From Pseudoxanthomonas sp. (lineage in GTDB: Bacteria > Pseudomonadota > Gammaproteobacteria > Xanthomonadales > Xanthomonadaceae), in NCBI GenBank assembly GCA_017745195.1, contig JAGHZW010000235.1:16611-80610 (forward strand): DNA of 64,000 nt. Reading direction: 5' to 3'. A program made the position numbers and the translations under genes. Below, in pieces: positions 45,576 through 53,745 of the stretch. Within the stretch, counting starts at the first letter, position 1. Each line of letters opens with the position of its first letter. A model generated the notes under the pieces. It did no database searches and had not been told where the DNA came from. It worked only from the letters and a program-made list of their open reading frames with translations.

Positions 45576-47678
45576 GTGACCATCCGCACGTCCCAGACCC
45601 TGCTGCTGCCGCTGGCCATGGCCGTGGCATTGGCCGCCTGCTCCAAGAAGGAGGAAGCCGCGCCGGCAGCGACGACCGCCGCCACGGCCCCGGCCGCGAC
45701 CGGGTTCACGCTCGACGAAAGTACGCTGCCGGCCTACAACACCTTCAAGGTGTCCGACCTGGATTCCAGCGTTGACGCGTGCAGCGACTTCGGCGGCTAC
45801 GTCAACGGCAAGTGGCTGGCGGCCAACGAGATCCCCGGCGACCGCACCAGCTGGGGGGTGGACTCCATCCTGGTCGAGCGCTCGATCGCCGTGCAGCACC
45901 AGCTGGCCGAACAGATCGCCGCGCTGCAGAACCCGACCGGCATCGAGAAGATCGTCGGCGACTTCTGGGCCACCGGCATGGACGAGGCCAGGATCAACGC
46001 CCAGGGCCTGGAGCCGCTGAAGGCCGACCTGGCCGCGATCGACGCGCTCACCGACGCCACCTCGATCGCCCGCTACCTGCGCGACAGCGCCGCAAGGGGC
46101 GACAACGTCCTGTTCGACTTCAGCCCCCAGGCCGACTTCAAGGACTCGTCGATGAACATCGCCTACGCCGCCCAGGGCGGCCTGGGCCTGCCGGACAAGA
46201 CCTACTACTTCGATGCCGACAAGGCCGACAAGCTGCAGGCCTACCAGGCGCACGTGGCCAAGGTGCTGGAGCTGTCGGGCGTGGCTGCTGCCGACGCGGC
46301 CAAGCAGGCCGCCGAGGTGGTCAAGTTCGAAACCCGCCTGGCCAAGGCTTCCAGGTCCAGCGTGGAACTCTCGCGCGACGTGGAGCTGTACTACAACCCG
46401 GTCACCCTGGCCGAAGCCGACAGGCTGACCCCGAACTTCAGCTGGACCGAGTTCTTCAAGTCGCAGGGCGTGACCGCACCGGAGAAGTTCTCGCTGGCCA
46501 TGCCGGCCTTCCACCAGGAAGTGAGCAAGGCCCTGGCTGACACCGATCCGTCGGTGTGGAGAGCCTACCTGCGCTTCCACACCGTCGATGAAGCATCGCC
46601 GTACCTGGCCGACAACTTCGTCCAGGAGAGCTACGCGTTCTACAGCAAGACGCTCAATGGCCAGAAGGAAATGAAGCCGCGCTGGAAGCGCGTGCTCGGC
46701 AGCATCGAGAACGGCGCCGGCGAAGCGTTCGGCCAGCTGTACGTCAAGGTCGCCTTCCCCACCGAGTCCAAAGCCAAGATGGAAGGGCTGGTGAAGAACC
46801 TGGCCGCCGCACTCAAGGAGCGCATCGAACACCTGGACTGGATGAGCGCCGAGACCAAGGCCAAGGCGATCGCCAAGTGGGAAACCTTCACCCCGAAGAT
46901 CGGCTATCCGGACAAGTGGCGCGACTGGAGCGGGCTGCAGACCGGCCGTGACAGCTACCTGGCCAACGTGCGCGCGGCCAACGCGTTCAACTACAAGTGG
47001 AACCTGGCCAAGATCGGGCAGCCGGTGGACAAGACCGAATGGGGCATGACCCCGCAGACGGTCAACGCCTACTACAACCCGCTGCAGAACGAGATCGTGT
47101 TCCCGGCCGCGATCCTGCAGCCGCCGTTCTTCGATCCCGACGCCGACGACGCGCTCAACTACGGTGCGATCGGCGGAGTGATCGGCCACGAGATGACCCA
47201 CGGCTACGACGACCAGGGCAGCCGCTTCGGACCGACCGGCAACTTCGAGAACTGGTGGACCGAGGCCGATGCCAAGGGCTTCGCCGAACGCACGCGCAAG
47301 CTGGTGCACCAGTTCGACCAGTACAAGGTCGGCGACCAGCACGTGAACGGCACGCTGACCCTGGGCGAGAACATCGCCGACCTGGGCGGCCTGGCCACCG
47401 CCTACGACGCGCTGCAGAAGGCCACCGCCGGCCAGCCCGATCCGATGATCGATGGCCTGTCGCGCGACCAGCGCTTCTTCGCCAGCTATGCCACCTCGTG
47501 GCGCAGCAAGACCACGCCGGAGACCGCCAAGGTCCGCCTGGCCACCGACCCGCACGCGCCAGACCAGTTCCGCGTCGTCGGCCCACCGACCAACCTGCCG
47601 GCCTTCGCTGCGGCCTACAAGTGCGAAGCGGGCAAGCCGATGGCCGCCCGCGGCGATGCCCAGGTCCTGATCTGGTAA
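45576..47678 (+). CDS. M13-family zinc metallopeptidase lipoprotein, copy 2
   Basis: A 700-residue paralogue of the preceding gene, closely similar over its whole length. It has the same GTG start, lipobox (LAAC) and SKKEE. Zinc ligands H538, H542 and E598 and the catalytic E539 are intact, as is NAYYNPLQNEIVFPA. Differences cluster in the linker after the lipid anchor and around residues 90-180 (for example FSPQADFKDSSMNIAYAA against FGAEADFKNSAVNMAYAS), which may shift specificity. It has its own leader and a better terminator than copy 1. The pattern fits a fairly recent tandem duplication with both copies still under selection. Confidence 0.93.
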   Translation: MTIRTSQTLLLPLAMAVALAACSKKEEAAPAATTAATAPAATGFTLDESTLPAYNTFKVSDLDSSVDACSDFGGYVNGKWLAANEIPGDRTSWGVDSILVERSIAVQHQLAEQIAALQNPTGIEKIVGDFWATGMDEARINAQGLEPLKADLAAIDALTDATSIARYLRDSAARGDNVLFDFSPQADFKDSSMNIAYAAQGGLGLPDKTYYFDADKADKLQAYQAHVAKVLELSGVAAADAAKQAAEVVKFETRLAKASRSSVELSRDVELYYNPVTLAEADRLTPNFSWTEFFKSQGVTAPEKFSLAMPAFHQEVSKALADTDPSVWRAYLRFHTVDEASPYLADNFVQESYAFYSKTLNGQKEMKPRWKRVLGSIENGAGEAFGQLYVKVAFPTESKAKMEGLVKNLAAALKERIEHLDWMSAETKAKAIAKWETFTPKIGYPDKWRDWSGLQTGRDSYLANVRAANAFNYKWNLAKIGQPVDKTEWGMTPQTVNAYYNPLQNEIVFPAAILQPPFFDPDADDALNYGAIGGVIGHEMTHGYDDQGSRFGPTGNFENWWTEADAKGFAERTRKLVHQFDQYKVGDQHVNGTLTLGENIADLGGLATAYDALQKATAGQPDPMIDGLSRDQRFFASYATSWRSKTTPETAKVRLATDPHAPDQFRVVGPPTNLPAFAAAYKCEAGKPMAARGDAQVLIW

Positions 47679-47704
47679 CCCCGAATCGCTCCTCCTGTAT
47701 CCGA

Positions 47705-47735
47705 CGAGGCCCGGCATGTCCGGGCCTCGCCTTTT
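47705..47735 (+). terminator. intrinsic terminator after M13 copy 2
   Basis: A perfect 10-bp stem (47705-47714 with 47720-47729), loop CATGT, then CCTTTT. It shares its stem and loop with the hairpin after copy 1. Confidence 0.75.
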
Positions 47736-47882
47736 CCGGTGGCCGGCCGCCGCGGGCGCCCCCCGCCGGCCTGAACCGACCGACCAGTTCACGTTTCCGG
47801 CACGACGGGCACGCACCGGGGAAAGCAGCGGCGGACGCCTTGCTACACTGCGGCGACCCCAAATCCCGAGGCCTACGCCGCG

Positions 47883-49892
47883 ATGATGCCCACGCCCCGT
47901 CCGCTCGTTCTCGCCCTTGGCCTGGGCGTGCTCGCCCTGGTCTCCACCGCCGACGCCGCTGCCCAGAAAAAGAAGAAGGGCGGCACGCCGGCGGTCAGTG
48001 CGCAGTGCACCGATTTCTACTCGCAGGCCAACGCCGGCTGGCTCAAGGCCAACCCGCTGCCTGCCGACGCCGGCGCGATCAGCGCGCTGGGCCAGCTGTC
48101 CGAGCAGGCCCTGCAGCAGCAGCGCGACCTGCTCGACGCGGCGATGAAGGCGCCGCACAACGACGTGCAGACCCGCCTGGGCGACTTCTGGGCCAGTGGC
48201 CTGGACGAGGCCGCGGTCGAAGCCGACGGCTCGCGCCCGATCGCACCGCTGCTCACCCGCATCGGCGCGATCAAGAAGTCCAAGGACGTGCCAGCGGCGA
48301 TCGCCGCGCTGCACCAGGTCGGCATCCCGGTGGCGTTCAACTTCGCCCCGGACGTGGACCTGAAGGCGCTGGACCGCCACATCGGCTACTTCATGCAGGG
48401 CGGCATGGGCCTGCCCGACCCGGCCTTCTACACCCGCAACGACGCCGATGCGCAGGCCGTGCTCGGCCGCTACCGCGACTACGTCAAGCAGATCCTGGCC
48501 CTGACCGGCACGCCGAAGGAGCGCCTGGACACCGACGCCAAGGCGGTGATCGACATCGAGACGGCGATCGCGCGCAAGTCGCAGTCGGTGGCCGACCTCA
48601 GCAATCCCTTCAGCAACTACGCGCCGATGTCGGTCGCCGACGCGACCAAGCGCTTCCGCAACCTGCAGCTGGGCCAGTTCCTGGAAGCGCAGGGCGTGAA
48701 GGACGACCTGGTGTCGATGGCCGACCCGAAACTGTTCGCCGAACTGGACGCGATGATCGGCCGGGTCAAGCCCGAGCAGTGGCAGGCCTACCTGCGCTGG
48801 CGCGTCGGTGACGCGATGGCGCCGTACCTGGCGCGCAGCTTCCGCGACGCCAGCCACGGCTTCCGCGGCCAGGTGCTGGCCGGCGAGTCCGTGCAGGCGC
48901 CGCGCTGGCGGCAGTTGCTGGACGCGATCAACACCGCCGCCGGCCCGATGCTCGGCCACGAATACGCCGACCGCTACCTGACCTCGGAAGAGCGCCGCAG
49001 CGCCGCTGCGATCGCCGACGAGGTGCGCGACGCGCTGGCCGCCTCGCTCGAGCGCAATACCTGGCTCAGCGCCCAGGCCAAGGCCGAGGCCGGGGCCAAG
49101 CTGCATGCGCTGAAGATCGAAGTCGGCACCCCGCGCCGCGATCTCGACTATTCGGTGCAGCCGATGGGCCGCGGCAGCTTCGGCGGCAACATGCTGATCG
49201 CCTCCACCTGGCGCCATCGCGAGGAGATGAAGCGGATCGGCAAGGGCAACGCGGACCGCCGCTGGGACGTGCTGCCGCAGGAACCGGCGCTGGCCTACGA
49301 CATCGCCCAGAACCGGCTGATCGTCACCGCCGCGGTGCTGCAGGCGCCGGTGTTCGATGCAGGCAATGCCGCGGTCGCCTATGGCGGTTACGGCGCCCTG
49401 GTCGGCACCCAGCTCAGCCGCGCGATCGACGCCAAGGGCGCGCAGGTCAATGCCAGGGGCGAACTCGGCAACTGGTGGACGCCTGCCGACAACAACGCCT
49501 GGACCACGCTCGGCGACCGCGTCGCCGCGCAGTATTCGGCGCTGCCCTATCCGGGCGTGAAGGGTGGCAAGGTCAACGGCGCGCTGGTGCGCGACGTCGC
49601 GCTCTCCGACCAGGCCGGCCTGGAACTGGCGGCTGACGCCTATGCCAAGGCCAACGCCGGCGCCAAGCCGGCCGACCAGCAGGCGTTCTTCAGCGCATGG
49701 TCGAAGCTGTGGGCGCAGCAGGTGTCGGAGAACGTCGCCGCCGAACGCATGGCCGCCGAGATCCGTGCCCCCGGCCCGCTGCGCAGCAATGTGCCGCTGT
49801 CCAACCTGCCGGCGTTCGGCGCGGCCTTCAGCTGCAAGGCCGGCCAGCCGATGCAGCGGGTCGAGACCGAGCAGGTGCGGATCTGGCGCTGA
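47883..49892 (+). CDS. M13-fold pseudopeptidase (zinc site lost)
   Basis: A 669-residue exported homologue of the two preceding M13 peptidases. It has an ordinary signal peptide (VLALGLGVLALVSTADAAA) and a KKKK stretch instead of a lipobox. The overall alignment holds from CTDFYSQANAGWLKANPLP to the C-terminal VRIWR. However, the zinc motif GHEMTH is replaced by GTQLSR (T509, Q510, R513), the third-ligand motif GENIAD by VRDVALSD, and the substrate motif NAYYNPLQN by LAYDIAQN. All zinc ligands and the catalytic glutamate are therefore gone. The frame is fully open and well conserved otherwise, so it is not a decaying gene but probably a binding or regulatory protein. The target is unknown. 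Confidence 0.88.
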   Translation: MMPTPRPLVLALGLGVLALVSTADAAAQKKKKGGTPAVSAQCTDFYSQANAGWLKANPLPADAGAISALGQLSEQALQQQRDLLDAAMKAPHNDVQTRLGDFWASGLDEAAVEADGSRPIAPLLTRIGAIKKSKDVPAAIAALHQVGIPVAFNFAPDVDLKALDRHIGYFMQGGMGLPDPAFYTRNDADAQAVLGRYRDYVKQILALTGTPKERLDTDAKAVIDIETAIARKSQSVADLSNPFSNYAPMSVADATKRFRNLQLGQFLEAQGVKDDLVSMADPKLFAELDAMIGRVKPEQWQAYLRWRVGDAMAPYLARSFRDASHGFRGQVLAGESVQAPRWRQLLDAINTAAGPMLGHEYADRYLTSEERRSAAAIADEVRDALAASLERNTWLSAQAKAEAGAKLHALKIEVGTPRRDLDYSVQPMGRGSFGGNMLIASTWRHREEMKRIGKGNADRRWDVLPQEPALAYDIAQNRLIVTAAVLQAPVFDAGNAAVAYGGYGALVGTQLSRAIDAKGAQVNARGELGNWWTPADNNAWTTLGDRVAAQYSALPYPGVKGGKVNGALVRDVALSDQAGLELAADAYAKANAGAKPADQQAFFSAWSKLWAQQVSENVAAERMAAEIRAPGPLRSNVPLSNLPAFGAAFSCKAGQPMQRVETEQVRIWR

Positions 49893-49918
49893 GTCCTCGG
49901 ACCACGGCGATCCAACGG

Positions 49919-49950
49919 AAAAAGGCGCGGAATCCCGCGCCTTTTTCTTT
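49919..49950. terminator. bidirectional terminator between the M13 homologue and rhomboid genes
   Basis: The stem GGCGCGG (49924-49930) pairs with CCGCGCC (49935-49941), loop AATC. T-rich TTTTTCTTT follows on the plus strand and an A-run on the other side, so it can serve both convergent genes. Confidence 0.85.
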
Positions 49951-49985
49951 GCCCCGGCGAAGCCGCCGGGCGATCGGACCAGTGG

Positions 49986-50687
49986 TTACTTGACCCGGCG
50001 CAGGTGCGAGGGACCGCCCGGCGGCCGACGCCGGCCGAACGGCGGCTGCCCGCGCCAGTAGCGGATCACCAGCCAGCCGAACAGCATGCCGCCGAGGTGG
50101 GCGAAGTGGGCCACGCCCGGCTGCCAGCCGGTGAAGCCCAGCAGCAGGGTGACCGCGCCGAACACGACCACGAAGGTGCGCGCCTTCATCGGGATCGGCG
50201 GGAACAGCAGCATCACCCGCTGGTTCGGGAACAGCATGCCGTAGGCCAGCAGCAGGCCGAACACGCCGCCGGACGCGCCCAGGGTCGGGTACGCGCTGCC
50301 GCCCTGCCCGACCACCCACCAGCCGACCAGCAGCTGGCACAGGCCGGCGCCGGCCACGCAGATCAGGTAGTAGGCCAGGAAGCGCCGCGGGCCCCAGGTC
50401 AGCTCCAGCGGCGCGCCGAACATGTACACGGCCAGCATGTTGAACAGCAGGTGGCTGAAACTGCCGTGCAGGAAGCCATAGGTGAGCAGCTGCCAGGGCT
50501 GGAAGTTCTGCCCGGGCGAGAACGGGTCGAACCCGCCCAGCGGCCACAGCATGAAGGGATCGAAGGTGCGCTGGCCCAGCAGCAGCTGCAGCAGGAACAG
50601 CACGCCGTTGGCGACCAGCAGGGCCTGGGTGACGGGGGGCAGTCGCGAGAACATGCGCGGCAGCTCGTTGGAAGTGGCGCCCATCAT
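49986..50687 (-). CDS. rhomboid-family intramembrane serine protease
   Basis: A 233-residue six-helix rhomboid. The catalytic serine is S139 in LGASGGVFGLLLA, and the catalytic histidine is H197 in FAHLGGMLFGWL. The L1 loop motif (GPRRFLAYYLICV) and HGSFSHLLFNMLAVYMFG in TM2 are typical. A basic C-terminal tail (RRRPPGGPSHLRRVK) is cytoplasmic. The start is uncertain: tandem ATGs at 50687 and 50684 or the ATG at 50654, which gives MFSRLPPVT, a common family N-terminus. Substrates are not predictable. Confidence 0.88.
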   Translation of the reverse strand: MMGATSNELPRMFSRLPPVTQALLVANGVLFLLQLLLGQRTFDPFMLWPLGGFDPFSPGQNFQPWQLLTYGFLHGSFSHLLFNMLAVYMFGAPLELTWGPRRFLAYYLICVAGAGLCQLLVGWWVVGQGGSAYPTLGASGGVFGLLLAYGMLFPNQRVMLLFPPIPMKARTFVVVFGAVTLLLGFTGWQPGVAHFAHLGGMLFGWLVIRYWRGQPPFGRRRPPGGPSHLRRVK

Positions 50688-50731
50688 AGCGGGCACCGCC
50701 CCCCCGGGTTCGTGCCGGTCCGCGCGCACGG

Positions 50732-51085
50732 CTACGCGCCGCTATCCGGGCCCCACACCGCTTCGTCCAGGTCGCGCGGCCCGCGCTGCCGCTTCACTCG
50801 CCCGCCTTCCACGCGCACGCCCTCGGCGCGCAGGCGCTGGCACTGCTCGCGATAGCCGGCCGAACCCTCGGGGAAGGCGATGCGCCCGTCCGCGCGCAGC
50901 ACGCGGTGCCAGGGCAGTTCCGGATCCCCGTTCCCGGCCAGCACGCGCGCCGCCAGCCGTGCCCGTCCCGGCAGCCCGGCCCGGTGCGCCACCTCGCCGT
51001 AGCCGGCGACCTGGCCGGGCGGGATCGCCCGGACCGCGGCGAGGATGCGGCGGGTGGATTCGTCGCTGGAAGACGTGGCAGCCAT
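50732..51085 (-). CDS. alkyltransferase-like protein (ATL, inactive MGMT homologue)
   Basis: A 117-residue protein with the DNA-binding domain of O6-methylguanine-DNA methyltransferase. The alkyl-acceptor motif PCHR is replaced by PWHR (W59 in LPWHRVLRADGRIAF), as in E. coli YbaZ/Atl1. Such proteins bind O6-alkylguanine lesions without repairing them and hand them to nucleotide excision repair. The recognition helix region (GEVAHRAGLPGRARLAARVL) is intact. It is divergent from a small unknown gene, with 39 bases between the starts. Confidence 0.9.
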   Translation of the reverse strand: MAATSSSDESTRRILAAVRAIPPGQVAGYGEVAHRAGLPGRARLAARVLAGNGDPELPWHRVLRADGRIAFPEGSAGYREQCQRLRAEGVRVEGGRVKRQRGPRDLDEAVWGPDSGA

Positions 51086-51124
51086 CTGCCGCTAGCATAC
51101 CCGCGGGGGATCCCGAGGACGGCC

Positions 51125-51535
51125 ATGCGCAACTTCGAACAGATCCGCAGCCACCTGCTGACCGCAGGCTTCCGCCTGACCATGCAGGATCCGTACGTCG
51201 CCTGCGTGGAACTGTCGCTGGAAGGCGGCAGCCGCCACCAGTCGATCTTCGTGTCCGAGCTCGATGGCGACGACGAGCGCCCGCTGCTGCGGGTCAGCAC
51301 GGTGATCGCGCCGACCACCGGCATCGATGCGCGCCGCGCACTGGTGTTCAACTGGCAGAGCAGCGTCGGCTACCTGGCCATCGGCGAACTCGATGGCGTG
51401 CCGTACCTGCAGCTGTGCGAGAACCGGCCGTACGAAGGACTGACCCCGGCGGAAGTCGAGCGGCTGGTGCTGGAAGTCGGTGGCCTGGGCGACCGCATGG
51501 AGCGGGCGCTGTCGGCCGAGGGCGACCTGCTGTAG
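51125..51535 (+). CDS. hypothetical cytoplasmic protein
   Basis: A 136-residue acidic protein that I do not recognise. It has alternating strands and helices (NFEQIRSHLLTAGFRLTMQD, then LLRVSTVIAPTTGI, AIGELDGVPYLQLCENRPY, and a C-terminal helix LTPAEVERLVLEVGGLGDRM). The overall look, a short helix then a beta sheet then a C-terminal helix, resembles type III secretion chaperone/YbjN-like folds, but this is only an impression. There is no signal peptide or transmembrane segment. The start ATG at 51125 is preceded by GAGGAC. It is divergent from the ATL gene. Confidence 0.65.
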   Translation: MRNFEQIRSHLLTAGFRLTMQDPYVACVELSLEGGSRHQSIFVSELDGDDERPLLRVSTVIAPTTGIDARRALVFNWQSSVGYLAIGELDGVPYLQLCENRPYEGLTPAEVERLVLEVGGLGDRMERALSAEGDLL

Positions 51536-51577
51536 CCACATGTCGCCGGGCGGGAGCACCCACCCGGCGGACCGCAC

Positions 51578-52699
51578 TCAGGCCCAGCCCGCCGCCTCGA
51601 CCGCCTTGAAGATCAGGTAGGCCACGCTGGCCGCGGCGGGGATCGTCAGGATCCAGGCCCACACGATCCGCTCGACCACGCCGAGCTTGAGCGCGCGCGG
51701 GTTCTTGGCGAAGCCCACGCCCATGATCGCCGTGGAGATGCTGTGCGTGGTCGACACCGGCATGCCGAAGTGCGCCGCCACGGTCAGCACCGTGGCCGAG
51801 CTGGTCTCGGCGGCGAAACCGTGGATCGGGTGCAGCTTGACCATCTTGTGGCCGAGCGTCTTGATGATCCGCCAGCCGCCGGAAGCCGTGCCCGCCGCCA
51901 TCACCACCGCGCAGGTCAGCACGATCCACATCGCGATCTGCGGGCCGTCGCCCGTGCCCGGATGCAGGAACGACAGCCAGCCCGGCAGGTTGTCCAGCTG
52001 CCCGCTCGACTCGGCGCCGATCAGGGTCAGGGCGATGATGCCCATGGTCTTCTGCGCGTCGTTGTGGCCGTGCGCGTAACCCATGTACGCGGCCGACAGG
52101 ATCTGCGCCTTGCCGAAGAACGCGTTGACCCAGCGCGGCCGCGCCAGCCGCCCCAGCACCCCGCCGGCGCGGGCCATGCCGGCGATGATCGCCCACAGCA
52201 GCAGCATCATCGCCACGCCGAGGACGAAACCGGCCAGCGGCGAGGTGACCATCGGCAGGAACACCTTCCACAGCAGGCCCTTGTTCTTGACCCAGTTGCC
52301 GACCGGCTCGGACCAGACCAGCGCGTTCCAGTCGTTGTGCGCGGCGGCCAGCGCGGCGCCGCACAGGCCGCCGATCAGCGCGTGCGAGGACGAGGACGGC
52401 AGGCCGAACCACCAGGTCAGCAGGTTCCAGGCGATACCGCCGAGCAGCGCGCACAGGATCACCTGCGAGGAGGCCTCGACCACGTCGGTGTTGACGATGC
52501 CAGTCGCAATCGTCGCCGCCACCGCGGTGCCGGTCAGCGCGCCGACCAGGTTCATGCCCGCCGCCAGCGACACCGCCGCGCCCGGCGACAGCACCTTGGT
52601 CGCCACCACCGTGGCGATCGAGTTGGCGGTGTCGTGGAAGCCGTTGATGAACTCGAACACCAGCGCCACGAACACCACCACCAGAACCAGCGTCAGCAT
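51578..52699 (-). CDS. pit: low-affinity inorganic phosphate transporter (Pit family)
   Basis: A 373-residue Pit/PHO4-family phosphate permease with about ten transmembrane helices. The duplicated signature is present: FINGFHDTANSIATVVATK near residues 17-35 and GYAHGHNDAQKTMGIIAL near 222-239. SSSSHALIGGL and MPVSTTHSISTAIMGVG are the paired conserved loops. It imports metal phosphate with protons. The DUF47 gene is immediately upstream on the same strand, the usual Pit partner, but the 187-base gap between them holds three stacked hairpins. Confidence 0.94.
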   Translation of the reverse strand: MLTLVLVVVFVALVFEFINGFHDTANSIATVVATKVLSPGAAVSLAAGMNLVGALTGTAVAATIATGIVNTDVVEASSQVILCALLGGIAWNLLTWWFGLPSSSSHALIGGLCGAALAAAHNDWNALVWSEPVGNWVKNKGLLWKVFLPMVTSPLAGFVLGVAMMLLLWAIIAGMARAGGVLGRLARPRWVNAFFGKAQILSAAYMGYAHGHNDAQKTMGIIALTLIGAESSGQLDNLPGWLSFLHPGTGDGPQIAMWIVLTCAVVMAAGTASGGWRIIKTLGHKMVKLHPIHGFAAETSSATVLTVAAHFGMPVSTTHSISTAIMGVGFAKNPRALKLGVVERIVWAWILTIPAAASVAYLIFKAVEAAGWA

Positions 52700-52752
52700 G
52701 GCGCGCCCTCGCTCGGTCGACTACTCCATGCCGCCACCTCGCCCGCGCACAG

Positions 52753-52842
52753 CCCCCTTGAGTCAAGGGGGCGACCTCGCTGCAGGGCAGCGAGGTGGGG
52801 GATGTGGAAGCACGCACGGGGGACATCGGCGCAGCCGATGTC
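52753..52842. repeat. three stacked perfect hairpins between DUF47 and pit
   Basis: Within 90 bases are three consecutive inverted repeats: a 9-bp pair (52753-52761 with 52763-52771), a 9-bp pair (52775-52783 with 52787-52795) and a 9-bp pair (52822-52830 with 52834-52842), with tiny loops. There is no T-tract. The block lies inside what should be one operon, so it may be an extragenic repeat of REP type, an mRNA stabiliser or attenuator, or a small RNA. Confidence 0.7.
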
Positions 52843-52886
52843 TGGCCCACCGAAGCCGGTCCCATACGAAAGCCGCGCGACGCCCA

Positions 52887-53513
52887 TCACGAATTCTTCA
52901 GCACGATCTGGTAGGCGGTCACGCCGGCCTCGCGGCAGCGATCGATGGCCTTCTCCAGGATCTCGAAGAACTCCTTGAGCAGGAACATCTGCAGGTGGTC
53001 CAGGCGGCCGGAATAGATGTCGCGGTACAGCTCGAGCATCAGCCGGTCGGCCTCGTTCTCGATCGCGCGCAGCTTCTCGTTGAGCGCGGTCATCTTGTCC
53101 AGGTTCATGTGCCGCAGCTCATGGACCATCTCCACCACCACGCCGGCGGCCTGTTCCAGCATCGCCGCGCGCGGGGCGAAGTCGATGTGGGCCAGGTGCT
53201 GGGTCGCCAGCGCGTAGCGGTCGGCGAACTTCTCGATCTGCTTGGGGATCTTGTACAGCGCCGAACCCAGCGCCTCGATGTCCTCGCGCTCGATCGGGGT
53301 GATGAAGCTGTCCACCAGCGCCTTGCCGATCTTTTCCGAAGCGGTGCGCTCGCGCTGGCGGGCCAGCTTGAACGCGTCCAGCGCGGGCTGCCGGTCGGAG
53401 GCCTTCATCATCTGGTACAGCGCCTTGGCGCTTTCGTGGGCGGCTTCGGCCGCCTCGTCCAGGAGCACGAAGAACTGCTTGCCGGAGCCGAAGATCGTCT
53501 GCAGGGAGAACAT
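52887..53513 (-). CDS. DUF47 family PhoU-like protein
   Basis: A 208-residue all-helical protein of the DUF47/PhoU-like family, which is encoded beside Pit transporters and thought to regulate them. Helical repeats include FVLLDEAAEAAHESAKALYQM and the metal-type motif REREDIEALGSALYKIPKQIEKFADR. NEADRLMLELYRDI and FFEILEKAIDRCREAGVTAY follow. The start at 53513 gives FSLQTIFG, the usual N-terminus. There is no transmembrane segment. It is upstream of pit, across a hairpin-rich gap. Confidence 0.92.
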   Translation of the reverse strand: MFSLQTIFGSGKQFFVLLDEAAEAAHESAKALYQMMKASDRQPALDAFKLARQRERTASEKIGKALVDSFITPIEREDIEALGSALYKIPKQIEKFADRYALATQHLAHIDFAPRAAMLEQAAGVVVEMVHELRHMNLDKMTALNEKLRAIENEADRLMLELYRDIYSGRLDHLQMFLLKEFFEILEKAIDRCREAGVTAYQIVLKNS

Positions 53514-53745
53514 GCGTAGGGGTCCGCCGCCTCGGGAGGGGCGGCCAAATGCCGCGGAATTATGACAGCCCGGGCGGTACCGGGGTACCCGGCACGCGCA
53601 TGAAAGCGCCTGCACCGGCTCTGCTAAGATGCGCCCGTGCCGCCGGCACATCCTATGGACGACGACCTTACCTCCCCGCCCAGCCGCCCCCGCCCTGCGC
53701 GCACCGGCCCCCTGATTCCGTCGCCACGCCGCGGGGTACCGCCGC

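Larger units (their letters stand above)
43221..47735. repeat. tandem duplication of an M13 peptidase gene with flanks
   Basis: Two units, about 43221-45430 and 45527-47735, repeat the whole gene with its leader and terminator. Upstream parts share the palindrome GCCCCGTCCGGGGC and a CCGGAGACC ribosome-binding region; downstream parts share a hairpin based on CGAGGCCCGG-CATGT. Coding regions are highly similar throughout, with most differences near the N-terminus and at silent sites. The long stretches of near-identity would allow deletion to one copy by homologous recombination. Confidence 0.88.

Noticed and set aside
43242-49217. Open frame of 1991 codons on the minus strand, opposite the three M13 genes
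   Set aside because: It is a GC-driven shadow: its repeats mirror the duplicated M13 genes on the other strand, composition is Gly/Arg/Val/Leu/His-rich without recognisable domains, and the plus-strand genes are clearly coding.
53655-53745. Upstream ATG at 53655 as the start of the CNNM/CorC protein
   Set aside because: It is in a different reading frame from the CNNM gene, and the family's N-terminal helix begins at 53746.
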